Shown: piece by piece, positions 10,786-18,924 of the stretch
Layout: every line of letters starts with the position of its first letter
How positions within the stretch are numbered: the first letter of the stretch is position 1
Assembly: GCA_021030915.1 (NCBI GenBank)
Contig: JAGEMR010000252.1
Span: forward strand, 1 to 18,924
Reading direction: 5' to 3'
Origin: Astrothelium macrocarpum
Lineage: Eukaryota > Ascomycota > Dothideomycetes > Trypetheliales > Trypetheliaceae
DNA length: 18,924 nt
Position numbers and translations under genes: made by a program
The notes under the pieces: generated by a model
What the model was told of the DNA's origin: nothing
Database searches by the model: none
Seen by the model: the letters and a program-made list of their open reading frames with translations, nothing else

Positions 10786-12225
10786 CGTCACGAGAAGCGA
10801 ACGTGCTAGCAGACACTTTTAGCGCTATAGCCAGTCTAACTCTTGGCCAAACGGCCAAAAGCTGCATTATCGACGAATCAATTCACACGGTATTTAGCAA
10901 ATGTACCTTTGATGACGGCAGGACGCATAATTGCGGAGACTGGATCGTCCTATAAGTCTAGTGGTACTTGAAGGTAGAATCGGGAAATAACAAAGCTGGC
11001 TCGAGCTTTTGGAGGGTCCGGAAGTGCAATATTGTCGCTAGCTTCGCTAAATACAAGAGCCCTCGAACCAATGCTGGCGATATGGTTCACCGGTTATTCA
11101 TAACGGCGCATTGAATATTCAATGATGTTGATCAGGTCTTTTAAACCTTGAATGAATGACTCTGCTTGCCCGATCGACGCTCTACCAATTATTTGGGGTA
11201 CCAGACAAACAGATTCTGGGGACTCTAGTGGGATCCTGTTTGCTGTCTCCAATGAACTCACCCACCACGGCCACGTCTGCGGACGGCCTACTAGTGAGGT
11301 CTCGACAAGGACGCCACGATAGGACTTTACTTGTCGGGTTAGGCGGCACAAAGACGGTGTAGACCATTTGCCCTGTTGGCTGGAGTGGAGGATTGACGCC
11401 GTCGGGCGCCCAGGAGATGCGAAGGCTGCATTGTCATGTCATCAGAGACAAGCTCTTTAACCCCGTCAGACATGTGGCCGAAGAGGCTCCTACTCATCTG
11501 CCGTAATCTCTGAAAGATCTCATCAGCCGCCATGTGAAATTTCGGCTTAGACATGAGAAGCCGCCGAAATCATATACCGAGATCCTTCGATGATCCTTAG
11601 AAAGCTTGTTCGTTTGCAGTTTTCGATTCATTATACCCCGAAGAAAGCCTGTTCGTGCTGTCCGGCGCTAAATCAATTAAGTGCTGACTCACTAAGCCTT
11701 GTTCATTCAACGACAGCTATATGGGTTTGCTTTTTTTCTTTGATTTTCAAACTTTGCCAAGTCTGGGTAACGAAAATGCAATCACCTTCAGATCGGTGAG
11801 AGGCTATCAGGAAATAAGTAATAAGCAAAACCGGGGACCTCTTTTACGCTTACTTGAATGAACATGAAACCTTGGCATATGGGATAAACACGAATGTCCA
11901 GGGAGAGTCCCATCGGATCGTCAATCGATGCAAGAGCAAACTTTGCGATGGATGATCATATATTAATAATAACACATCCCTTCAACTTATTGATATACAA
12001 TGTGGCAAGGGATCCGTGAGTCCACTTGATTACTGCGGGCCGAGCCTAGCCTCCGTCCGTGTCCTGAAGGTGTGGATGAAGGCTTCGTGAGACCTTACCA
12101 GAATTGCCTTGTGTCTTATCTGATCCGGTCGCCGGTTGACTGCGGAGTTGTTGGGATACTCATTCTAGAATGCCGAAGATGTTGGCCAAGCCAAAAGCAC
12201 CGGTTGGACTTGGAGACGGGATGAG
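10786..12225. other. No gene recognised
   Basis: Three overlapping minus-strand frames (11094-11351, 11182-11367, 11339-11554) and a few small plus-strand frames exist. None has a recognisable domain, and they do not join through credible introns. The stretch may contain the 5' part of the monooxygenase pseudogene's old promoter. Confidence 0.45.
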
Positions 12226-13400
12226 TCCGCCTCCCCGTGACTTTGCGACGCCGAAAATCCATTCGTAATCCTGCGTGGGCTTCCGTCATCCAGATTATCT
12301 ATCCTTTACAAAATTACTTCTTTCTGACATACTACGCCACGAAATATAATCGTGATTGGAGCCGGTGTTGGCAGGCTTTGCGCAGCGGTTGCCTTTTGTC
12401 AGGCTGGCCCCAAGATAAAGGTATTTATATGACAGTACCAAATTATGGAGAGTGGGGGGAGAAGAAAAGGAGAAGAAAAGAAAAGTCAAGTGCACGGGTA
12501 TTGACAGGTTACAGATCTTCGAGAAATCCCGTTTTGCCACTACAATCGGTGCCGCGATCGACCCTCCGAGCTTCTCCTACGAGCACGCTAGAGCCTGCAA
12601 AGTCCCACCGCGGTCGATATTTGATGGCATTAGCTTGAAGCAATCGACCTGTCAAGGATTCATTCGCTCTGATCTTAAATCTTGGGGCCTTTCCTGTCCG
12701 TGCACCACACAAGATTCCATAAGGAGCTTCTAAGATTTGCTCAGGAAGAACAAGACAACCAGATCACCTTGCATTTCACCTCACCAGTAGAGAAAGTCAA
12801 TGTCGATGGGACTTCCTTGACACTGCATGATGGCACGAAGTATCACGCTTACCTCATGGTCGGGGTAGATAATTTGCGTTCATCTGTACGCCTTGCCATT
12901 GTTCGATCAGACACAGGTAGACCACAGCGCCTTTTGCTTTCTCGCCGAAACGGCAAAGTTTGATGCAGACCCAAACCTGCGGGCTCTCGCAGAGTGGAAA
13001 TTCCAAATCAATACTGCTTGGTCGACACTTGTGACAAAGATCATGAAGGCCGTTTGACCTGGTATCCATGTCGAGACGGAAAGGTCCAGAACGTCTTCCG
13101 CGCCCATTCCCGTTTGGCAGAATCACACAACAGCGATAATCACATTCATCCTGATGTAGTCAAATTCCTTCGCATAGCGACACAGGCAAGTTGTTGGAAA
13201 TTGGATTACCACGATCTTTTTCTAGTGTGAGCTGACAAAAAGGCTGCTTTGATCGGTAATGCTGCACATTCTATGCTAACCTTTAGCGGAAAACTGAAAC
13301 CATGCCATCGAAAAGATGCTGAAGCAATGGGTCGGCTATCGGCTGCGTCAACATCTGTGAAGAGGCTCACCAACGACTTAAAATACATGTGCAGGTCCAG
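12222..13400 (+). pseudogene. FAD-dependent monooxygenase pseudogene (salicylate-hydroxylase-like)
   Basis: Pieces of a class A flavin monooxygenase appear in order but in alternating frames. IIVIGAGVGRLCAAVAF (from 12346) is the FAD-binding Rossmann GxGxxG. IFEKSRFATTIGAAI (about 12515) follows. FLSVHHTRFHKELLRFA and HDGTKYHAYLMVGVDNLRS (12685-12900) match the region with the GADGxRS motif. HSAFCFLAETAKFDADPNL (from 12923) comes next. RLTWYPCRDGKVQN (from about 13050) and AALIGNAAHSMLTF (from 13243) match the YPCRNG and GDAAH motifs, and DAEAMGRL ends the recognisable part. Lesions: frame changes near 12421-12508 (perhaps partly an intron), 12685, 12900-12920 and 13010-13057, and an in-frame TGA at 13228. 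Key residues are altered: a Gly to Arg in the nucleotide loop, GADG to GVDN, and GDAAH to GNAAH. A possible original start is the ATG at 12222. Intact members hydroxylate aromatic substrates in catabolism or secondary metabolism; this copy cannot make a full enzyme. Confidence 0.85.
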
Positions 13401-14331
13401 GGGAATGAAACTGCTACAGAACAGATATTTTCTATATACAGTTGGAAGTGGAAAAGAAAAAAGAAACACAATCCAAGTCTTGGCAACACGTGGATCCTGG
13501 ATCGACACGTGGATTCAGAGTCCTCACTTCGTCGTACGATCATCAAAGCAGAACACAGAGGTGGTTAGCAGTGTTGTTGACCGCATTCAATACATGTTTA
13601 TGCGTAAAGCAAGTCAAATTTGGCCGGGAATGCAAATCTCAGAGACAATGTGCATAGAGATAACGCTCATGAAGTATTGCGAGAAGTTACCGTGCCACGA
13701 AAGGGCTTAAACTTGGATTCGCAGCTGAAACTATCCAAATCGCTAGTTTCCTTATCATCTTCGAGACTGACTAGCAACTTATCGACAAATAGACGGCAAG
13801 ACAAGAGAACTTGCGTGTCTCCATTATGAGAATGTTAGATGGATTTCTATCGATTATTGAATGGATCAACGACTTGCTGGAAAATAGAAATGGTACATCA
13901 GTACGGAGTACATTGTTATATCGACACAAAAAAGGAGCCAGTAGCTCTAGATAATTTGAACTAGTTTGGGTAACCCGTGTAAGATCACATCATAACTCGA
14001 CGCTCGACGTGCTTTCTATCCATATTTCCGAATGTGAGGCCTTGTTTCGCAGCTGGTGAAGTAGCGGTAATAGACAGTAGCATAGAGCTTGGTTTGGAGA
14101 TGCAAAGTCAAATTGAAGTAGTCAGAGCCTTGTTCACAGCTTGGCCAGCCATTCATTTGACCCCGGGCTTCGACCAGGGAGACTTGAATCTCAGGAGAAG
14201 GTAGAGATGATTGGAAGGCAAGCGTCCGATCGATGTGTCTCGCGGATCTACGCAAGGGCCAAGCGGCGGTAGCAGATTTCGCGTTGAGATCGCGTTGATG
14301 AGGTCATTACCTACCCACTTAACAGCCACCG
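13401..14331. other. Tail of the pseudogene and intergenic DNA
   Basis: The first part may still hold the eroded C-terminus of the monooxygenase, but matches fade after the DAEAMGRL motif. From about 13830 onward I see no gene; the minus-strand frame at 14016-14255 has no recognisable domain. The last few hundred bases belong to the upstream region of the remodeler gene. Confidence 0.45.
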
Positions 14332-14598
14332 ACGCGTTCCCCCTGACACAATCCCATCCGACCTCTGACCCTGCATTTCCATCTCAAATGCTTTTTCCAT
14401 CCTGGCATTTTGGCTGCACTGCTTTTTCAATGTACAAACATTCGGCAGTGGCATAGTTTGATCTTGCGAAATTATTTACTTTCCTCTCAAATATTGTCTG
14501 TCAATTGCAATTTTTCCTTGGGCTAGAACTTTAACACTATTACGCGTCTAAAGTCGTATCTCATCCATCTGTTGTGAGATTCACGTCTTAAAACGCGT
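14332..14598 (+). promoter_or_regulatory. Three ACGCGT (MCB) boxes upstream of the Lsh-type gene
   Basis: ACGCGT occurs at 14332-14337, 14542-14547 and 14593-14598, that is about 300, 90 and 39 bases before the ATG at 14632. This is the MluI cell-cycle box bound by MBF (Mbp1/Swi6), which drives G1/S genes in yeasts and filamentous fungi. I noticed only three other copies in the rest of the window (860, 3333 and about 5855). CT-rich tracts between the last two boxes are typical of a fungal core promoter. Confidence 0.55.
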
Positions 14599-14631
14599 CG
14601 TGTATCTTTGCACATAACGTCTCTCTTCGCA

Positions 14632-17405
14632 ATGTCAGCGTCTTCAACCCCTGCTCCTGCAGAATCGGATGCAGAGGCTCACAGCACGCCTCCTACTTCT
14701 CCCGCCTCCGCCATGGACACAAGTAGTGACGACATTGGCAATGGCGTCTCGGATTCAATGCGCGCAGAAGAAGAAAAGATGATGGAGACGTCTAATGCTG
14801 AGGAAGCTAAGCGAGCAGAACGTCTAGAAAAGGAGAGGAAGAAGGATATTGAAGGCGGAAGTGGCGAAGTCGATAAGAAGTACAAAGCCTTAGAGCATTT
14901 GCTAAGCCAGAGCAAAGTTTACGCCGCATTCATGTTAGAGCAGATTCAGAAGCAGGAAGAGAGAGAGAATGCAGCTGACGAAAAGAGTAAGAAGAGGGAG
15001 GAAAAGGCAGAGAAGGCAGCTGAGGCCAGTCAAAGACGATCAACACGACAAGCTGCTGCACAACAGGATGAAGAATCTGTTACAACGGAAAAGCGTGGAA
15101 GAGGACGGCCAAAGAAAGAGGCAGGCACAAAGCAAGCCCCACAGAAGAGTGGGAAGATATCGGACTACCTCAAGAAGGAACATGTCCAAGCCAAAGCTGG
15201 AAAGGGCTCGTTGAATGATGCTCTCAAGGAAGAAGAAAAGGTCCAGACGAGTGATATTGGAGTTCAACAATTGAAATCTGCAAGACAGCCGGATCTAGTA
15301 ACGGGGGGCATTATGCGCAGCTATCAACTTGAAGGACTCGAGTGGCTCATTTCGCTATATGAGAACGGCTTGAATGGAATTCTTGCAGATGAAATGGGGC
15401 TCGGCAAAACCATTCAAACAATTGCCTTTCTTGCATTTTTGAGGGAGAAGCGTTCCTTTGGCCCGTTTCTGATTGCCGCACCGTTGAGTACGACAAGCAA
15501 TTGGGTGGACGAGTTTCGTCGCTGGACTCCGGACATCCCCGTCGTGCTGTACCATGGGTCTAAGCAAGAAAGAGCCGATATCAGGCAGAAGAGCTTGAGG
15601 AACCCCGGGAGTGAAGCGTTTCCTGTCGTCTGTACAAGTTATGAAATTTGTATGAATGATAGAAAATTTTTGGCTGGGTTTGGATGGAAGTTTATCATCA
15701 TTGTGAGTGCCTTGTTCACATGGAATTGGGACACATATTAATCGCTTAGTAGGACGAGGGGCATCGCATCAAAAACCTCAATTGTCGATTGATCCGAGAG
15801 TTGCAATCTTACCAATCTGCAAACCGACTGCTGATTACTGGCACCCCTTTGCAGAACAATCTAACTGAGCTATGGTCTTTGCTACACTTCCTCATGCCCG
15901 ACATATTTGACAAGCTTGAATCATTCGAAAGCTGGTTTGACTTTTCAGCTCTTAAGGAACGCAATGGATACGAACAAATTTTGTCAGAAGAGCGAAGGAG
16001 AAGTTTGGTTTCTTCCCTCCATGCCATCCTTAAACCTTTTCTACTGCGACGTGTGAAGGCAGACGTCGAGCACTCGTTGCCGAAGAAGAGGGAGTATATC
16101 CTTTACGCCCCGCTAAGTCAATCCCAGCGTGAGTTATACCAGGCTATCTTGGAAGGTAACAGCAGAGACTATCTTGAAAACAAGGCTCTTGAGCATCTCA
16201 GTGGCACAGCAACACCAAATAGCACTTATAGCAGGGGTAGCCTGAAACGAAAAGCTGCTAGCGGTGCCTCCACTCCAGCAAAGAGCGTAAAGACAAGCCG
16301 CGACTCCACTCCAGTTTCATCTACGACTACCCGGGGTCGAGGTCGCAAAGCAAAAAAATCCCAAAACTACGAAGAACTCAGCGATGCCAAATTCTTCAAG
16401 AAGCTGGAGAATGATGGTTTCGACGAGGAAGAGGGCGAAGAGCTTGACTCTTCCGAAGACGCCGAACTTGAACGTGCCTCTACCTTTGCTCTAGCTAAGC
16501 GACAAATCTCCTCCAAAAAGCTTCAAAATCCCGTCTTACAGCTTCGTCTCTGCTGCAACTCCCCTCACAACTTCTTCTACCCCTTCGAAGAGAACTCCGA
16601 CCCCGACGACACCCTCATCACCGAATCCGGCAAAATGCAACTCCTCGACCGCCTCCTCCCAGCCCTCTTCGCCGACAAGCACAAAGTCCTCCTCTTCTCA
16701 CAATTCAAAACCCAACTCGACCTCATCGAAGACTACGCCCGCCTCCTGCGCGGCTGGTCCGTATGCCGCATCGACGGCGGCGTCTCCCCGGCCGACCGAC
16801 AGGCGCAAATCCGCGACTTCAACATGCCCATGTCCTCCTCCTCCGCATCCAAAGGCCAAGAAGAGCCACCCCAGCTCTTCCTCCTCAGCACGCGCGCGGG
16901 CGGCCAGGGCATCAACCTCGCGGCGGCCGACACCGTCATCCTCTTCGACAGCGACTGGAACCCGCAGCAGGACCTGCAGGCGCAGGACCGCGCGCACCGC
17001 ATCGGCCAGACGCAGCCGGTGCTCGTGTATCGGCTGGCGACGCGCGGGACGGTCGAGGAGGTGCTGCTGGAGCGCGCGGACCAGAAGCGGCGCCTGGAGA
17101 AGCTGGTGATTCGGAAAGGACGCTTTCGCCCGCGGGATGGAGGGGAGCAGGCGAAGGGCGAGGAGTGGGAGGAGTTGCAGAGGGTGTTGAGGAAGAGTGA
17201 TGGCGAGGTGTGGGAGGGCAATGGGAGGGATGGGGAGGACAGGGGTGAGGTGCTGAGTCAGGAGGATTTGAGGGTGTTGACGGATAGGAGTCCGGAGGCC
17301 TTTGAGAGGGCAGAGAAGGGGTTGGATGTTGGTGGAGAAGGTGTGTTCAAAGCTGTAGAGACGAAGAGGGAGGGTGGAGGTTTGTTGGAGGGCATGAGCG
17401 GATGA
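14632..17405 (+). CDS. IRC5: Lsh/DDM1/Irc5-family SNF2 chromatin remodeling ATPase
   Basis: This is a nuclear ATP-driven nucleosome remodeler, related to HELLS, DDM1, yeast Irc5 and Neurospora MUS-30, with roles in heterochromatin, DNA methylation and genome stability. Exons 14632-15702 and 15753-17405 give 907 aa, a little longer than human HELLS or yeast Irc5. The first 220 residues are charged and coiled-coil-like, with an AT-hook (KRGRGRPKK, 154-162). The SNF2 ATPase lobe starts near 228: Walker A DEMGLGKT (253-260), DEGH box (358-361, created exactly at the splice), and LITGTPLQNN (from 384). An insert of about 150 residues (490-640) carries a second GRGR patch (551-559) and an acidic run. 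The helicase C lobe (about 651-800) has STRAGGQGINL (736) and QAQDRAHRIGQ (766-776). All motifs look intact. The start was chosen as the first ATG (cgcaATGtca); upstream in-frame sequence has none. Three ACGCGT boxes suggest S-phase-linked expression. The 3' part is markedly GC-richer than the 5' part. Confidence 0.95.
15703..15752 (+). other. Intron of the Lsh-type gene (50 nt)
   Basis: GTGAGT donor at 15703 and a TAG acceptor ending at 15752. Removal in phase 0 joins KFIII to DEGHRIKN and restores the ATPase motif II, which fixes the acceptor over the TAG three bases upstream. Confidence 0.92.
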
Positions 17406-17615
17406 GGGATTGTTTGAGCTTTTTAATTTGAATGTATATACGTACAACGTCTGTCGAACACTGAGGCCCGATCAGACTGATTGACTCGGACGGTCCTCAA
17501 AGACTATGATATTCGATTTGTTCATTTGCTTCATTTTGGATATCGCAGCACGACGATTTCAACGGCACACTATGTGCACGGTTTGACGCTATCATCTGAA
17601 GTCTAGAAGTGTTTT
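17406..17615. other. 3' flank of the Lsh-type gene
   Basis: There is no gene. The sequence just after the stop is T-rich and holds tgtatata (17433-17440), similar to fungal 3'-end efficiency elements. No AATAAA is seen close to the stop. Confidence 0.4.
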
Positions 17616-17878
17616 GTCAGCGCAATTTTGCACCCACTGGTGGTTGCAATAAGAAATGTCACTCGCCACCACGACGCATATCACCACCATGGGCTTCATA
17701 GGAATATTCTGATACCAATCTAAATCATTAAAATCTGTCACTGATTCAATGAGAAATATTCTTTAAGATTTTTTTAATTTTTATCACCAAAAATCTTTTT
17801 ATGAGATTTGTGGCGATTATATCTTTTCTGATTGTGAGCGACATTTCTTATTGCAATCTTCGGTGCATCTTTGCTGTC
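17616..17878. repeat. MITE-like imperfect palindrome (foldback element)
   Basis: The left arm (about 17616-17733) and the reverse complement of the right arm (about 17878-17761) align almost throughout. The core is a perfect 17-bp inverted repeat, ttgcaataagaaatgtc at 17644-17660 against 17840-17856. Over the next 50 aligned positions I count 28 matches, 16 transitions and 6 transversions. The loop is about 25 bases. No open frame of substance lies inside. A target-site duplication was not identified. This is the structure of a small non-autonomous foldback transposon or an inverted duplication. Confidence 0.75.
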
Positions 17879-18224
17879 TTGCTTATGGTTTTATTAGTGC
17901 TTCAGAACCAAGAGTACGAGATCTCAACGCCTTTCTGCCCATCGAGAGCAACTATGATCATATCTGAACTTCTGTCATTTAAAGAATCTTAATAGCCATT
18001 CTTTCTCATTTTTCTATTAATAGATTGTCATTTTTATATATTGTCATAATTCTGACTTTTTTATATTTATTTTCTTTTGACAAGGCAGAAATCAGATGTG
18101 CATTCGGTGAGAACGTGCACGAGGTGGTGCGGACCCGTATTCTACTTTTCTTTTTCACCTCAACACGTATCACCCTATCATTACCCGCTGAGCTGCGGCT
18201 ATGTGCAGCTAAAATTTGCAGGAT
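17879..18224. other. Intergenic, AT-rich
   Basis: No gene is seen. Short frames in several phases (for example 17801-17992 and 18025-18318) have no recognisable content. The second copy of the 35-bp dispersed repeat lies here. Confidence 0.5.
18095..18129 (+). repeat. Dispersed repeat, copy 2 (35 bp)
   Basis: It has gatgtgca, 11 bases, then cgtgcacgaggtggtg, in the same orientation and spacing as at 884-918. Confidence 0.6.
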
Positions 18225-18376
18225 ATTGGCCCCCAATCATTCGTATCACACTCAAATCTTGGCTTCGGACTCTCGGAAATACTCGCTTTCTTTATTGGGG
18301 GATAACACACATTTTTGATACCTTACCGCTCTGAGTAACGACCTTATCTTAGAGGCCAATGACAGGTAAGGTATAT
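18225..18376 (+). promoter_or_regulatory. Promoter-like segment: four CCAAT boxes and a TATA box
   Basis: CCAAT boxes occur in both orientations: ATTGG 18225-18229, CCAAT 18233-18237, ATTGG 18294-18298 and CCAAT 18356-18360. A TATA-like gtatata starts at 18371 and is followed by a pyrimidine-rich stretch. This would serve the frame starting at 18615. Confidence 0.5.
18318..18374. repeat. 10-bp perfect inverted repeat with 37-nt spacer
   Basis: ataccttacc at 18318-18327 is the exact reverse complement of ggtaaggtat at 18365-18374. It sits just before or on the TATA-like sequence, so it could be an operator-like dimer site or a hairpin. Chance cannot be excluded. Confidence 0.5.
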
Positions 18377-18614
18377 AGGCGAACTAAATCTCCCCTCGAC
18401 ATTTCCCATCCCTTAAACCCACTCGCCTTCATTGTTTGTGTATATCATCTCAAACTTGCTGTTACTGTTGTCGTTTTATTGCTGTTTTTCAAAATTATTC
18501 AAAGTTATACAAGATAGCTCAAACTACATCGCATTTACGCAAAGAGCTCGATTCCCTAGTCTTGACCAACATAACAAGAGCACGAAAGCGACTTTTCAGA
18601 TTGTCGTGGTCACG

Positions 18615-18905
18615 ATGGACGGGATCACCAATCCTTTCCTTCTTTCATTTTGGCCTCAGAAAGAAAAAATTATACCCTTTGAATACATACTCACGGGTGA
18701 TAACGGAGGTGGCTGGATCGAAGGTATCAATGACACAAAACAGAACCCGTCTTTTCGGACTCAGTGGGTTGAGTGTTCCTACCAAATTAGCGGTGGCTAC
18801 GGCCCAACTCCACGATACATTTTCTTTTTCCTTGCTGCAGTCTCGATCAGGGGTCTTATGAATCAAAAGAATTGCATTAGCATGAATTATGAATTTTATG
18901 AATGA
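18615..18905 (+). CDS. 5' end of a putative fungal membrane protein gene
   Basis: An ATG at 18615 (cacgATGgac) opens 96 codons. The translation is protein-like to about residue 77: it includes FEYILTGDNGGGWIEGI, then WVECSYQISGGYGPTPRY and a hydrophobic stretch (IFFFLAAVSI) that could be the first membrane helix. The Gly-rich and YGPTPRY segments remind me of an uncharacterised fungal multi-pass membrane protein family, but this is from general memory and not certain. After that stretch the sequence becomes AT-rich and repetitive (atgaatt motifs), and the frame ends at 18905. The gene is therefore either interrupted by an intron, truncated by decay, or continued beyond the window. A promoter-like segment with CCAAT and TATA boxes lies about 240-390 bases upstream. 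Confidence 0.45.
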   Translation: MDGITNPFLLSFWPQKEKIIPFEYILTGDNGGGWIEGINDTKQNPSFRTQWVECSYQISGGYGPTPRYIFFFLAAVSIRGLMNQKNCISMNYEFYE

Positions 18906-18924
18906 ATTGTGAATATATTCGAAT

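Noticed and set aside
16698..17447. 249-codon minus-strand open frame, and other long frames at 16733-17221 and 16763-17200
   Set aside because: They overlap the helicase C domain of the Lsh gene in its GC-rich part; high GC3 removes stops in the other frames. The translations are low-complexity.
18432..18861. Open frames beginning at TTG 18432 or GTG 18436
   Set aside because: They begin at non-ATG codons. The first is the 5' extension of the ATG frame at 18615; the second is in another phase and not protein-like.

Overview
The window looks like nuclear DNA of a filamentous ascomycete (Pezizomycotina). The evidence is a fungal-type Zn2Cys6 regulator of the AflR type, a fungal-style Lsh/Irc5 remodeler, short GT-AG introns (67 and 50 nt) in plus-strand genes, AATAAA-type 3' signals and long gene-poor stretches. 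I cannot name the species from the sequence.

Layout. Bases 1-690 form an extremely AT-rich block (about 6% G+C by hand count). A short unique stretch follows, then a decaying 23-bp minisatellite (1727-1954). From about 1955 to 7370 I see no recognisable gene, only short open frames; one weak minus-strand candidate lies at 6062-6545. At 7373-7407 a short tandem repeat places two CCAAT boxes ahead of an intact AflR-type Zn2Cys6 transcription factor (7620-9321, one intron, about 544 aa). Bases 9322-12230 hold only weak candidates: a spliced 138-aa frame and a frameshifted frame with a secretion-signal-like N-terminus. Bases 12230-13400 are a clear FAD-dependent monooxygenase pseudogene (salicylate-hydroxylase-like). 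Three ACGCGT boxes precede a complete Lsh/DDM1/Irc5 SNF2 ATPase gene (14632-17405, one intron, 907 aa). Downstream lies a MITE-like imperfect palindrome (about 17616-17878). Last come a CCAAT/TATA promoter-like segment and the 5' end of a putative membrane-protein gene (18615 onward) that runs into AT-rich sequence at the window edge.

How the parts may relate. The regulator beside a decayed monooxygenase looks like the remnant of a secondary-metabolite cluster (inference). The Lsh ATPase is a housekeeping heterochromatin and genome-stability factor, and its ACGCGT boxes suggest G1/S expression through MBF. The setting (AT-rich block, palindromic repeat, pseudogene, low gene density) suggests a repeat-rich compartment. 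The AT-rich block, however, does not carry the dinucleotide signature expected of classical repeat-induced point mutation (RIP). The most unusual observations are that block's base context, the palindromic element whose arms differ mainly by transitions, and the clustered ACGCGT boxes.
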